Assembly: GCA_028023455.1 (NCBI GenBank)
Contig: JAQFVV010000036.1
Span: 5,887,576-5,951,575 of the forward strand
From: Epiperipatus broadwayi
Lineage: Eukaryota; Onychophora; Udeonychophora; Euonychophora; Peripatidae
Length of the DNA stretch: 64,000 nt
Direction: 5' to 3'
A program made the position numbers and the translations under genes. The notes under the pieces are model-generated. The model searched no databases. It had not been told where the DNA came from and saw only the letters and a list, made by a program, of their open reading frames with translations. Positions within the stretch are counted from its first letter, which is position 1, and each line of letters starts with the position of its first letter. Below, in pieces: positions 9,380-20,168 of this stretch.

Positions 9380-11682
9380 GAGTAGGCATTAGATAGGGAT
9401 TTTATGCACAAGCCTTCTGGCATCCATTGATTACTCTGTTTAGCACAGGTGGCAATACTGTATGGAGAGTTTTGCTCTGTTTATTAATATAACTTACCAA
9501 TAAAAAAGAGATATAAAAATCTTCTAGTTTAATTTCTCTCTGTCTTGATGGAAATACAAACATAAATGGATCAGTTCATTTGGCTATTTTTATTTACTAT
9601 GTGTTGGGATTAATATCAAAGAAGAATTGTCAGTCTAACCTCATTAGTAACAACCACAAAAGGAATAGATATTTGCAACATAGAAGTTGCCAAAATTGTA
9701 TCAATAGTGCTTATTTTCACTTTATTTACCAGCCATATTGGACATTCAATTTTAGATTTTCATTGCATTATACATCAGCAGGTTTTATACATGAAGTCCA
9801 GCTTTAAACCACTAGATGATATTATGAACATTATGAGTAAGTTAATTAATTTTATATCTACACATTGAGTGAGATAAACTCAGCATACTTTGGTTTACTT
9901 ATGTACAACAAGGTCCAATGGTTAAGTTGAGGAAAGTTCTTCAAAGATTCATGGAGTGTTTAAAAAAAATTAGACTGTTTTTACATAATGAGAAAATCAT
10001 TGAAAAATATAATGAATTAATGGATTTTAATGGCTTTCAAAATTAATGTTATTCTCTGATATGTATTCACATTTAAATAAATTGAATGTGAAACTGCAAG
10101 GTTATAATAAGACAATTTGTGTCATATTTGGTTTGATCAAAGCATTTGAAGTTAAATTACAAATTTTCAACTATGATGTTATTTCTTACACCTTCAAATA
10201 TTTTTCAAATCTAAAAAAATTCTTGACTGATTTAGAATATCATGAGAAACCAGGTCAAGTAAAATTGACACAAGACTTTTGTGCTATTATTCAATCAATA
10301 ATTGATGAATTTTCTTTAAGATTTACACAGTTCAGATAATTTCCAGAAATATCAAAAAATTATTTTATATCCAGTCATAACATCAATGGATAGTCTCAAC
10401 TTAGAAATGTTTGAGTGAGTTAATTTGAAAGATATGGAAATGCAGTCAATTTATTTTCAATCCAGTTCTATATGGTAACAGAAATTTGTTGACTTGAGGA
10501 ATGAGTTACAAACAATGGAAAATTGTTGATTATTGGATATATGTAAAAAGAATGCTGAACAGGAACTACTGACTGCCTTCAGTGTTATTCCTGAAACATT
10601 TAGTTGTTTAAAAAAATTAGTGACCACTATGGTACCATTTTTTTCCTGTACATATGCATGTGAATCATTGTTTTCAGAAACAAATTTAATTAAAGACAGT
10701 TCAAGAAATAGAATGATAGATTAATATAGTTCAGCATGTACATGATTAAAAATAACAAATTATGAATCAGATATGAAACATTTAGCATCTAATGTACAAC
10801 AGCAAAAGTCTCATTAAATAATATCTATTTGTGTTGATTTTATATGTTTATTTCCAAAATTTTGTTTTAATTACTGTTAATTTTTTACTATTACATTTTA
10901 TTCAACTTGTGCTCTTCTAAATAAATATAATTCACTTGTATTTAGCTTATTTAGAAATTGTATCTAATTATTATTGTTATTATTATTATTTTGTTCTATA
11001 AACTTTTAAAAAACTGCAATAATTAAGTTGTTTATATTTTGATTTAATAACTGTGTGGCATGTCAATCATTCAATAAATATTTTTTGGAAATTTTTGGCA
11101 TGCACATGTAAAAAGGTTCACCACCACTATACTATGATATTCATCAGTGCCTTCTTAGAATTTCTCCCTCCTACTGTCTTCTTCAGCAACTGGATCAAAA
11201 CTGTCTATCCTTATCAGTATCTGTCCTCTTTAACACCTGTGTTATTGACTGTTTTACAAAACTTCTACATCTTCTAATAAACCCACATACATAGTTTGAA
11301 ACAACCCAGTTTTCAACCAACTGCAATTTTGTCTCTTACATGATAAAATTTAATAATGACCAATTAGAACAATTTTGACAAAAATAATTGATCTATTTTT
11401 CTCCATCAACAATGAATGACATTGGCAAACAAGTCAATAATTGAAATTAGAATCAGGTCTTGATATTCCTTTTCAATTATTTTTTTTCCCAAAGGATAAT
11501 GAGTTAATTACACTGATTTTATAAACACTATTTATTGTATTAAAGAGAGATAAAGAGAAAAGAAAAAAAACAACGTTAATCAATTAAAACAAAAATTTAA
11601 CAAAAATGATAAAAAAAAAATTTTTCTTTTCTTTTAAACCTTTATTTACTTCTCTTTCTTATAAGTTAAAATTATAATTTAT

Positions 11683-12353
11683 AATAATGTGAAAGCTAAA
11701 CACCTTCAAACAGATATGCTTTAAAAAATGCTTATGTGACAGCCAATCAGATGGAATAATGGCATCACATGGGACTCTAAATTCTAAAACACAAGCCAGA
11801 ACTATTAGAAAAAGATGGACCCATATTTTTCTAATAGTTCTGGCTTGTGTTTTAGAATTTAGAGTCCCATGTGATGCGATTATTCCATCTGATTGGCTGT
11901 CACGTAAGCATTTTTTAAAGCATATCTGTTTGAAGGTGTTTAGCTTTCACGTTATTATAATATTATCTGTTTATGCTTGAATTTAATATATTTACATTTA
12001 TTAATATCATTTCATTAGATTTAAAAATATTGCTTCACTGTAAATCGGATGATTTCGCGTTGTTAATTTATATATATAATATTTAATGGATTAAATGTGA
12101 AGGTATTTAAGCTTCACACTCTTAGTTCAAAATGCTTGAGTCTGGCTTATTTAAATATAATTGAGGCATAGATTAAGATGGGTCCCATCTTTTTCTAATA
12201 GTTCTGGCTTGTGTTTTAGAATTTAGAGTCCCATGTGATGCCATTATTCCATCTGATTGGCTGTCACGTAAGCATTTTTTAAAGCGTATCTGTTTGAAGG
12301 TGTTTAGCTTTCACGTTATTATAATATTATCTGTTTACGCTTAAATTTAATAT
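11683..12353 (+). mobile_element. Family D foldback composite D1-D2
   Basis: The left part (about 11683-11820) is an inverted copy of the right arm (about 11825-11965), near-perfect over about 135 bp, and includes GACAGCCAATCAGATGGAAT. The direct arm continues past the palindrome into a tail ATTATCTGTTTATGCTT. After about 190 bp of unique sequence, a second direct arm plus tail follows (12183-12353). The 13-mer AATTATAATTTAT sits at both outer edges (11670-11682, 12354-12366), which would make the whole thing one insertion. The TSD is pure A/T, so chance cannot be excluded. No hammerhead was seen. Confidence 0.75.
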
Positions 12354-12366
12354 AATTATAATTTAT

Positions 12367-13774
12367 GAATATTTAGGGAAGTGAAAACTTTTTTTACTTA
12401 GTATTTTTATCATTAAAATTAAAATCTAAAATGGTCGGTAAATTTATAAAGAGAGACAATAAAAAAATTGTTTGCTTTATCTTATACTTTTTTCTCTCTT
12501 TTACAACCCTTTAAAACTTGTAACACATTTAAATATTAAATTTATGTTTAACATATCTCATCTGAAAATTTTAATATCATGTGATGAGAAAAAAAAATTA
12601 CTCCTTATTCTTAAAAAAAAATCTATGAGAAGATTAAATACTATTTCTCTATGCACTAATTAACTCTAAACTTAGCATGCTGCCAACTATATTTGATAAT
12701 ACACCAAATTAGCTGAAAGCCTACATTAACCCCATTTAATATGAAAAATGAAATTTAGCTGAACCCATTTTTGATATTGTTGTTTAATCTAAACCTATCA
12801 CTAAAAATATATTTCATGTTAATTATTCTTAGCTGCATATTAATACTTTACAGACTTACAAGCTGAAATATAATTTATCAGGTCATTTTGGGCTATTTGG
12901 TCAAATGTAGCTATCTCATTTTATAGACATAAATTTTATTTCTGCAGATAGGGTGATTACTGGCATACTATATGCATGCCATTTTCAGCATCATAGATCA
13001 CAAGTATGCATTGCAGCACAAGCACCAGAAATGCTACCTTAATTTAAGCACAAATGCAACTTTCTACCCAAAAGTGCACATTAAAAAAAATACCAAAGGA
13101 ATGTTTGGCCATGTGGAAAGCTTGCTCATTTGTTTTACCAGTCTTAAAGGCTGCAGACCCAGGATACAATCCTGTGTGTAATGAACAATACCATATTTTT
13201 ACTAATAGAAATGTTCTCTGAGGGGCTACTTTGGTGAGACCTTAAACCTTTGGTAGAAGCAGTGCTGAGGTAAAACTTGTGGAGCAACATAAACATATCA
13301 CATCTTTACATATATGAGAACATCACCTTGCCACTATTAGCACTGAAAGCAAAGCTATCATACTTTACAATATTTACTCTTGATTTATCATTTTGGTTTT
13401 TTATCTCTGGATTAGAAGCATAAATGTATCCTGCTTTGGTAGATTGAGATTTATGGTCAAGTTCTCTTATAATCACTGTTGTGGATGAGATGTGTTTTAC
13501 TTCCAGATTGTCTAATTATTCATGTTCTGGTAGAGGATGGGAAATCATATTCCTGAAAAATATCTTCTTGTATGGTAAAGGTTTAGATCCACTTCTCAAT
13601 TACCTAATTGTCTAAGTTTGGGAGGATTATTAGAGCTACCTGCTGATTTTCACTGTTTTCTTTTCTTTCATGGTGGCATTTCTTTTCTTTTTTAGTATCA
13701 TGATGGTGCTTTGACCTTATGCTTTACATATTGAATGGCATTCATATGAGGACTATTGTCTCCTCTTTATATAT
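12367..13774. other. Spacer with no recognised gene
   Basis: A+T-rich to about 12900, then somewhat higher GC to 13774. The latter may belong to the 3' side of the antisense gag-bearing retrotransposon that follows, but I could not find zinc-knuckle, protease or LTR motifs. Confidence 0.4.
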
Positions 13775-15042
13775 TCATTTAGTTGGAGGTTTAAATGCCT
13801 TTTTTTTCAGCATATGCAGGTTTGCTCTGTCAAATGCATTCAATAGATCTGCCATATGCTTAATTATGTGCCCATATGTGCCAATGAACATTCTTTCAAT
13901 ATGGATTGGGAAGCTGTGTCTTATTCTTATCATTTGTAGCTCCATGATTGCTCTCAATTTCACAACCTAATTTCTATAAAGGGGAGTTTAGGGATCATCA
14001 GATGAACATTTCTCATAAGATATTTTGGGTTAATCCTTTCCTGATAATTTTCATTCCAGTAACACTCAATGAGTGCTTTCTTAATCTCAGCAAAATTAGA
14101 AGTATGGTAAATAATGAGTTCCACCATGCTTGGGTTGCACGTTGTAGATGCCTACAAGTTATTGCTAGCTTTGTTTCTTCAATCATGGTATTAATGTTAA
14201 AATACCTTTCCAGGCTATTAATAAATTCAATAGGTGCCTCATTGACATTTCCTGAAAAAAAATGTTTAATGAACTAGTTTACTATCCTAGGCATTTGGTT
14301 AATAGATTGAGTATTTATCTATGTCTCTTGTATCTTCTCCTTTTAATCATTGCTAATCTTTGGTAATTTTGGCCATCCTGTGTGTGAATGTCTTCCAATT
14401 TTTTACTATGATTTTATCATCATTTCTGACCTATAAATATTTAATTTGACAAGTCAGATCCCTTATTCACTCTTGTACAGATTTGAGGTTTTTTTTACTT
14501 TTAATCTTCACACTCTATTTACTCCTATACTTGCCTTATTTTAATATATATTATTTCTTATATCTGATTTATTTTTACAATTTTTCACTTTGTTGTATCT
14601 AACTTCATTCATAATTTCCTTTCTAACTTGTTTGATTCAGCCTGCTATTTGATTACCTATATTTTTACTGTTTTTATCCACTTTTTTTTCTGTAGCAGCA
14701 GTTGAGTTTCTTCTGCTTTTGTTGATTTTTTTCTATTTTCTTTAGCATATCTACTTTGATTTTGTTTTCTCTTTGTTTATCTTTTTATTATCCTCTTCTT
14801 TTTTGATTACAGTTTGTTTAATTTGCTTTTTATTATCCTCATCTTTTTATTATCTTTTCTCTTTTTTCATCTCTTCTTTTATTACCCTTTTCTTTATGTT
14901 GATTCATTTGTATAAACATTTCTAATAATTGTACAAACATGGAAGCATCCTCTACTCTCTGGGTTCCTTCCTTTGATTGCTCATGCTTTGTTTTCTGATC
15001 ACATTTTCCTTCCATCTTCTTTAAATTTGTGCTTGTCAGCAT
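13775..15042 (-). pseudogene. LTR-retrotransposon gag relic
   Basis: Minus-strand translation gives a lysine/glutamine-rich N-terminal stretch (15042-14839, starting MLTSTNLKKMEGKCDQ, with a VQLLEMFIQMNQHKEK segment). A broken K-rich region follows, then a capsid-like block near 14250-14060: PIEFINSLERYFNIN, LQRATQAWWNSL and, after a frameshift, NFAEIKKALIECYWNENYQ. A downstream piece IRHSFPIHIERMFIGTYGH lies at 13937-13880. The A-WW-L and ALI.CYWNENYQ spacing is the pattern of Ty3/gypsy-like gag (retrotransposon gag family). Frameshifts and stops make it non-functional. No LTRs or pol were found, so the superfamily is uncertain. Confidence 0.6.
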
Positions 15043-16180
15043 ATATATTTATATTATAGACTTTTTTTAATCTTCAACAAAACTATGTGAAGTTACTTTT
15101 ACTCACAGAAAATACATTAAAATCAGTTAATGCTTACACAATATCAATATGAATAACAATCAACAATCTCAACTTGTTGTCATGGTAACCTTCTTTTAAC
15201 AATAAATGTAATTTTTTTAAGATCTTAGGCCACCATCTAGACATCTATCTACAATATAAAAATATTTCTCACCCAATATATATGCATATTTTAGATAAAC
15301 CCCACTTTACCAATTAAAGCAGAAGTTTAAATACATGAAAAATATACTACGACTATAAGCATAAATCCTAATTGTGTATTTAAGAAGCTAAAGTAGGTAT
15401 GCCCTTAATGGTTTAGTGTGGTAGAAGTGGGTCAGACTCTGGAGGGCAAAGTCTTCAAATTGATTCCAGTTTTTGCATTTCTAATGCTAATCTTTATAAA
15501 CTCCCAGGCAATGAAGTTATTCCAATTATTTATTTATATTTGTACTAAGACATTTTCACTCACACCTATGGCCTCAATTACACACCATTTTATACAAAGA
15601 TTTTTGGTACCAATTTAGTTGGATACCAAAAATAGACTCAAAACCCATCACTAATGCAACCAAGTAGTAAAAGATCTTAAAAAGTATTCCCCAAATTAAT
15701 TATTAGTGTTCCACATATTTTGTCCACTCTACATTATAAAATTTTATTTTTATCAAAATATATGTAAGAAAAACAAAAACAGAAATTTCTTAGAAATAAG
15801 CTATAAAATGTTTCTGTTATCTTGTTGCCAAAATCAATTACTAATTAGCATAAAAAGTACTTTACAAATGATTTACAAACTAAATTACCAAACCAAAATT
15901 TAAATATGACAGAGAAAAGTTATTAGCATTTTCTAAAATCCAAACGCTACAGATATTCTATTGAATGGAAAAAATAAAAGTCATAGTGAAACATATGACA
16001 ATAAACAACAGTACTTTAACTTCACAACTACCATGGTGATAAAATATAAAATGAAAAAAATACATGAATTTAGGAAAGTAAAAAGTCAATTGTAAGAGGA
16101 ATATTAAAACATGGTAGCAGAATACAGAAAATATTAATAAAAACATGTGGAAATGAATGGATTTTTATTTTACAATTAAA
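15043..16180. other. Spacer, nothing firmly recognised
   Basis: Mostly A+T-rich. A stretch at 15405-15475 (ATGGTTTAGTGTGGTAG, then TTCAAATTGATTCCAG) faintly resembles tRNA A and B boxes and could be an old SINE remnant. The short frames at 15418-15618 and 15706-15903 show no domains. Confidence 0.4.
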
Positions 16181-16193
16181 AAGCATCACATTG

Positions 16194-16534
16194 AAATAAT
16201 TGAGAGAGTGCAAATTTCTCAAGCGCTTATGACTACAACTAGCCAATCAAATCTTAAACACTGGGACAGAGAATTTAATAAGAAAAGAGCGGTTCCACTC
16301 TTTTCTTTACTTGTCTTTATATATATCCAAGCCAGTCCAAAGTACTTATATTTGAAAGCGTGAATCTTAAATATCTTCACACTTAAAGAAAAGAGTGGAA
16401 CCACTCTTTTCTTATTAAATTCTCTGTCCCAGTGCTTAAGATTTGATTGACTGGTTGTAGTCATAAGTGCTTGAGAAATTTGCGCTCTCTCAATTATTTC
16501 AATATCGACTGTGCTTTAAATATTATTTACATAT
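16194..16534 (+). mobile_element. Family E foldback element with 13-bp TSD
   Basis: Exact 13-mers AAGCATCACATTG (16181-16193, 16535-16547) flank a 341-bp insert. The left arm (16194-16310) is an inverted copy of the right arm (about 16388-16500), with few mismatches over about 110 bp. The right arm alone continues into a 34-bp tail ending TTAAATATTATTTACATAT, similar to the family D tail. Open frames across the arms (16157-16363, 16219-16464) are two readings of the same palindrome and not genes. Confidence 0.82.
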
Positions 16535-16886
16535 AAGCATCACATTGTAAATCTTATTAAAATGTTTAATTATGAAAGAAATATTAAAATCCTAAGATAT
16601 GGGAGTATACAGAAAAAAAGTGCAGGACCTTAAAGTAAAAAATTCAATTACAAGAGAAATATTAATCAAATCACTATGGATATTATGTTACATGAAAAAA
16701 TAATACAAATTTTAAACCAATATTTACAGTTTAGAAAATATTAATATTTGACAAAATAAATAACTGTTTGTGGCTAAAAACCTATCAAAATTAATTATAA
16801 AATTAAATTAACATCATTGAAATAAAACATCATAAATATTATGAAACATATGTGGCAGCAGAATTTCATCAATAATGTTTGAACCA

Positions 16887-16980
16887 CTAAACATCACATA
16901 ATTTTTATGTGCAAACCTTCTTGCATCCATTGATTACTCTGGTTGGCACTGTGTGGCGCTACTGTATGGAGATATTTGCC
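16887..16980. mobile_element. Family B fragment
   Basis: AAACATCACATAATTTTTATGTGC joins the family B inverted edge directly to the 3' part (CATCCATTGATTACTCTGG, then CTACTGTATGGAGA) and lacks the hammerhead. CAATAATGTTT occurs on both sides (from about 16869 and at 16980), a possible 11-bp TSD. Confidence 0.65.
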
Positions 16981-16989
16981 AATAATGTT

Positions 16990-17600
16990 TTGCTAAATGA
17001 TATTTACTTTATGTTATTCATCAATAAGTAAATGTGTTACTTGTAAATATAAATATTAAAATCAAAACATTATGAGTATTTAGTTAAATGCAAAAAAAAA
17101 AAAAAAAATACTTTTGCATGACAACAAAAAATGGCAGAATGAAAATTTTTGAAAAAAATAGTTTAATAAATAATATTTAACCAAAAAAAAAATTACTAAG
17201 CTACACATAATAAATATTAAAATTAATTTTACAACTAATAAATAAAACTGTAAAAACATATTAAGATGATTATATATATATGTCAAAAACAATAGTTTAG
17301 CAAATATTTAGCAAAAGAAAAACAGATTTCTAGTGTCTATTAAAAAGTGTAATTTGTGTGTAATAAATATAACGTTAATAAATAAAACTATAAAAACATA
17401 TTACACATGATTTAAATAAATTTTTATTACCTCAAAGTGTGCAAGGTTATGTTTTTGTGTCCTCTAGGAAAAAAGTAAACTGGAGAAGACAGAAAATTTG
17501 CAGATCACCTTTGACATCAGATGGGGGAAAAATAAAAAGTTTTGGCCAAAGTCTTTATATTAAGATAGGAAAAAACAAACAAATTAAAGCAGAAATTTTT
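16990..17600. other. A+T-rich spacer
   Basis: Poly(A) run at 17090-17107 and a local near-duplicate (ATAAATAAAACTATAAAAACATATTA-like, about 17237 and 17378); no gene seen. Confidence 0.45.
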
Positions 17601-17619
17601 TTTATTAACATTCATGCAA

Positions 17620-18610
17620 TTGTTAAATATCTATTTCTATCTATCTTATTACATATCTATCTATCAATCTTTTACTTGTCTTTCTATATGTTTATCTATT
17701 TTCCTTCATACCTATTTATTTTTTATTTTTTACCTATCTCTTTGAATGTTTATCTATTTGCTTATCTACATACCTATTTACCTTTTACCTGTCACCATCT
17801 GTTTATCTCTTTATTTATTGTCTTTCTATCTGTTTATCCATCTGTCTACCAACTAAAATACCCATTTATTTATTTTTTGCCTGGTTGCATATTTATTTAT
17901 ATATCTACATATCTCTTTATATGTTTATCTATCAGTTTATCTCATTATCCACCTATCTATCTAGTTATGGATTCATGCATACCTTTACTATCTCCATTCA
18001 TTATCTGTATTTTTATATGTCTAATACCTATCTACTTACATATTTATCTAGCTATTTATTTATCTATTTAATTACTTGGGTCTCTATCTGTTTCTTTATT
18101 TACCTATCTATCTATCTAGTTTGCTTGTCTTAGTTACCTATCTATTTATCAATTCATTTATTCATTTCTATCAAACCATTCATCCATTTAACCATTCCTC
18201 CTATCTATTAACTACCTATTTTTAATAATCTGACTTTCTGGGTATCTACATTTATTCATCCATCTCCCTGTCTATCTATTCAATCATCTATTTATTCATC
18301 TATGATTTTATTCAACTATAAATCTATTCATTTTTTATATTTCTACTATTTTACCTGTTCATCCATCAGTCCATCTAATCATTTATTTATATATTGCTAT
18401 CTTTCTCTTTATCTATATTTATCTATCACTCTTTCTATTTATCTGCCTCTATTTCTATTTATTCATTTATCAGTCTATCCAAGAATCCAGATATCAGATA
18501 GATTGAATTTTCTGCATTTATCTAGTCATTGAATAATCTTTCTATCTGTCTATTTATCTATCTACTATTCGTCTGTCAATTTATTCATTTACTTACCTCT
18601 GTACCTGTTT
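17620..18610 (+). repeat. Degenerate TATC-type tetranucleotide tract
   Basis: About 1 kb of interrupted CTAT/TATC/ATTT units, reading pyrimidine-rich on the plus strand. It produces long tyrosine/leucine/isoleucine-rich open frames (17439-18071, 17885-18133, 18302-18532) that are repeat translation and not proteins. Confidence 0.9.
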
Positions 18611-19415
<805 letters not shown>

Positions 19416-19754
19416 TTTGATGGATGTGTGGATGACTTGATAGTTAAATAAATGAATGGTGATATTTATTTTTATGATTTGTAATTATTGGCTTAATATT
19501 AAAAGCTTGCCAAAACATTTAATTTTTTTCCCACCTGATATCATTGAGATTAAAGGTAACCATTGCAAATGTCAAAACAATATTTTTGTCTCTCTGTTTT
19601 GCTTTTCTTCTTGAGGGACAGTAAGACATAACTTTGTACAGTAGCAGGTAATAAAAAATCTAGGTTATGTGTAATATGTTTTATAATTATATTTATTAAT
19701 CTTAATGTTTATTGTGTGTGACATGTGGTCATTTTTTCTATAAATCTAAAGACA

Positions 19755-20168
19755 GCACTTGAATACCAAGATATTTATGAAATTCCATGTTTACAAACCT
19801 CAAAAAACTATGTAGGTCAGTCTAATAGATGTATTAATGTCTGAATTAATGAACATAAAAATGACTTTAATCAGAAGTTAAATGCATCAGCTTTTACTTC
19901 ATATTTTTACAAATTGATCACAAACCTGGTTTTGGATAGTGCTAAAATACTTGCTAATTTGGAAATGTATGATTTGAGAACCATGAAGGTGTCTATTCAA
20001 GTATTACAAAGACCAACTGGTTTAAATAAAACTGATCAATCACAACATAATCCAGCCTTGTGGAAATCACTTATTTTATCTCTTTCTTCTAATATAAACA
20101 TGAAATCAATTAATGATGAAACTGAAGAAAATAAACATTTTGTTAATCCATATATTCTAAATACTTAA
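19755..20168 (+). pseudogene. Penelope-like element, C-terminal GIY-YIG endonuclease relic (PLE-1)
   Basis: In one frame from 19755: YQDIYEIPCLQTSKNYVGQS, then NRCINV, a stop, INEHKNDF, and later DSAKILANLEMYDLRTMK and RPTGLNKTDQSQHNPALW, ending at TAA 20166-20168. DIYEIPC...YVGQ is the GIY-YIG signature in the form used by PLEs, and R-x-x-EH follows. The single in-frame stop TGA (19842) falls where this family has arginine, so a CpG change CGA to TGA explains it. The RT part is absent: the sequence upstream is a GATA microsatellite and unrecognised DNA. The endonuclease would nick target DNA to prime reverse transcription. Confidence 0.85.

Larger units (their letters stand above)
8041..9485 (+). 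mobile_element. Retrozyme composite B2: inverted partial copy plus direct tandem units, 14-bp TSD
   Basis: Exact 14-bp repeats AATATAACTTACCA flank a 1,445-bp insert (8027-8040 and 9486-9499). From the left: an inverted partial copy (to about 8280), then a short junction, then direct units. The three plus-strand hammerheads put the predicted cleavage sites after 8452, 8908 and 9365, giving monomers of 456 and 457 nt. The insert ends AGTTTTGCTCTGTTTATT, the same edge as B1 and B4. Each monomer also has GAGTTCAGACCC, a possible Pol III B box. Known animal retrozymes are tandem HHR units of a few hundred nt; the family identity here is inferred. Confidence 0.87.
7537..10808 (+). pseudogene. hAT-1 transposase, decayed and interrupted by retrozyme B2
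   Basis: Begins at ATG 7537 (MTSENKKQKLSSN). Next comes a BED-type finger relic (CVLYSGTVVL, with HYETNHKSL supplying the histidines), then an AKHGKPFNDGKYMKETWMKC block to 8040. The frame is cut by the B2 insertion (8041-9485) and resumes with the QLAIFIYYV-like block (9575), KPLDDIMNI (9800) and the conserved MYSHLNKLNVKLQGYNKTIC (10050). It closes with a hATC-type CTYACESLFSETNLIK and NRMID end near 10720. Several frameshifts and stops are present even without B2. Order and motifs match GTF2IRD2/ZBED5/FAM200-like hAT transposases of about 600 residues. Not functional. Confidence 0.88.
6779..11129 (+). mobile_element. hAT-1 DNA transposon with terminal repeats and 8-bp TSD
   Basis: The left end CAGTGGTGGTGAA (6779) and right end TTCACCACCACTA (11117-11129) are inverted copies with one mismatch. 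Further inside, GCATGCC and GGCATGC also match as inverted repeats. The flanking 8-mers are TACTATGC (6771-6778) and TACTATGA (11130-11137), seven of eight identical, the length expected for hAT. The element carries a transposase relic, a SINE fragment and the retrozyme composite B2. It sits next to hAT-2, with no gap to an intact 5' end of the latter. Confidence 0.88.

Noticed and set aside
4640-9500. Calling families A-E ordinary MITEs
   Set aside because: TSDs of 13-19 bp, asymmetrical arms and absence of short terminal inverted repeats do not fit known cut-and-paste superfamilies.
16157-16464. Two related small proteins on opposite strands
   Set aside because: They are the same palindrome (family E) read from each side.
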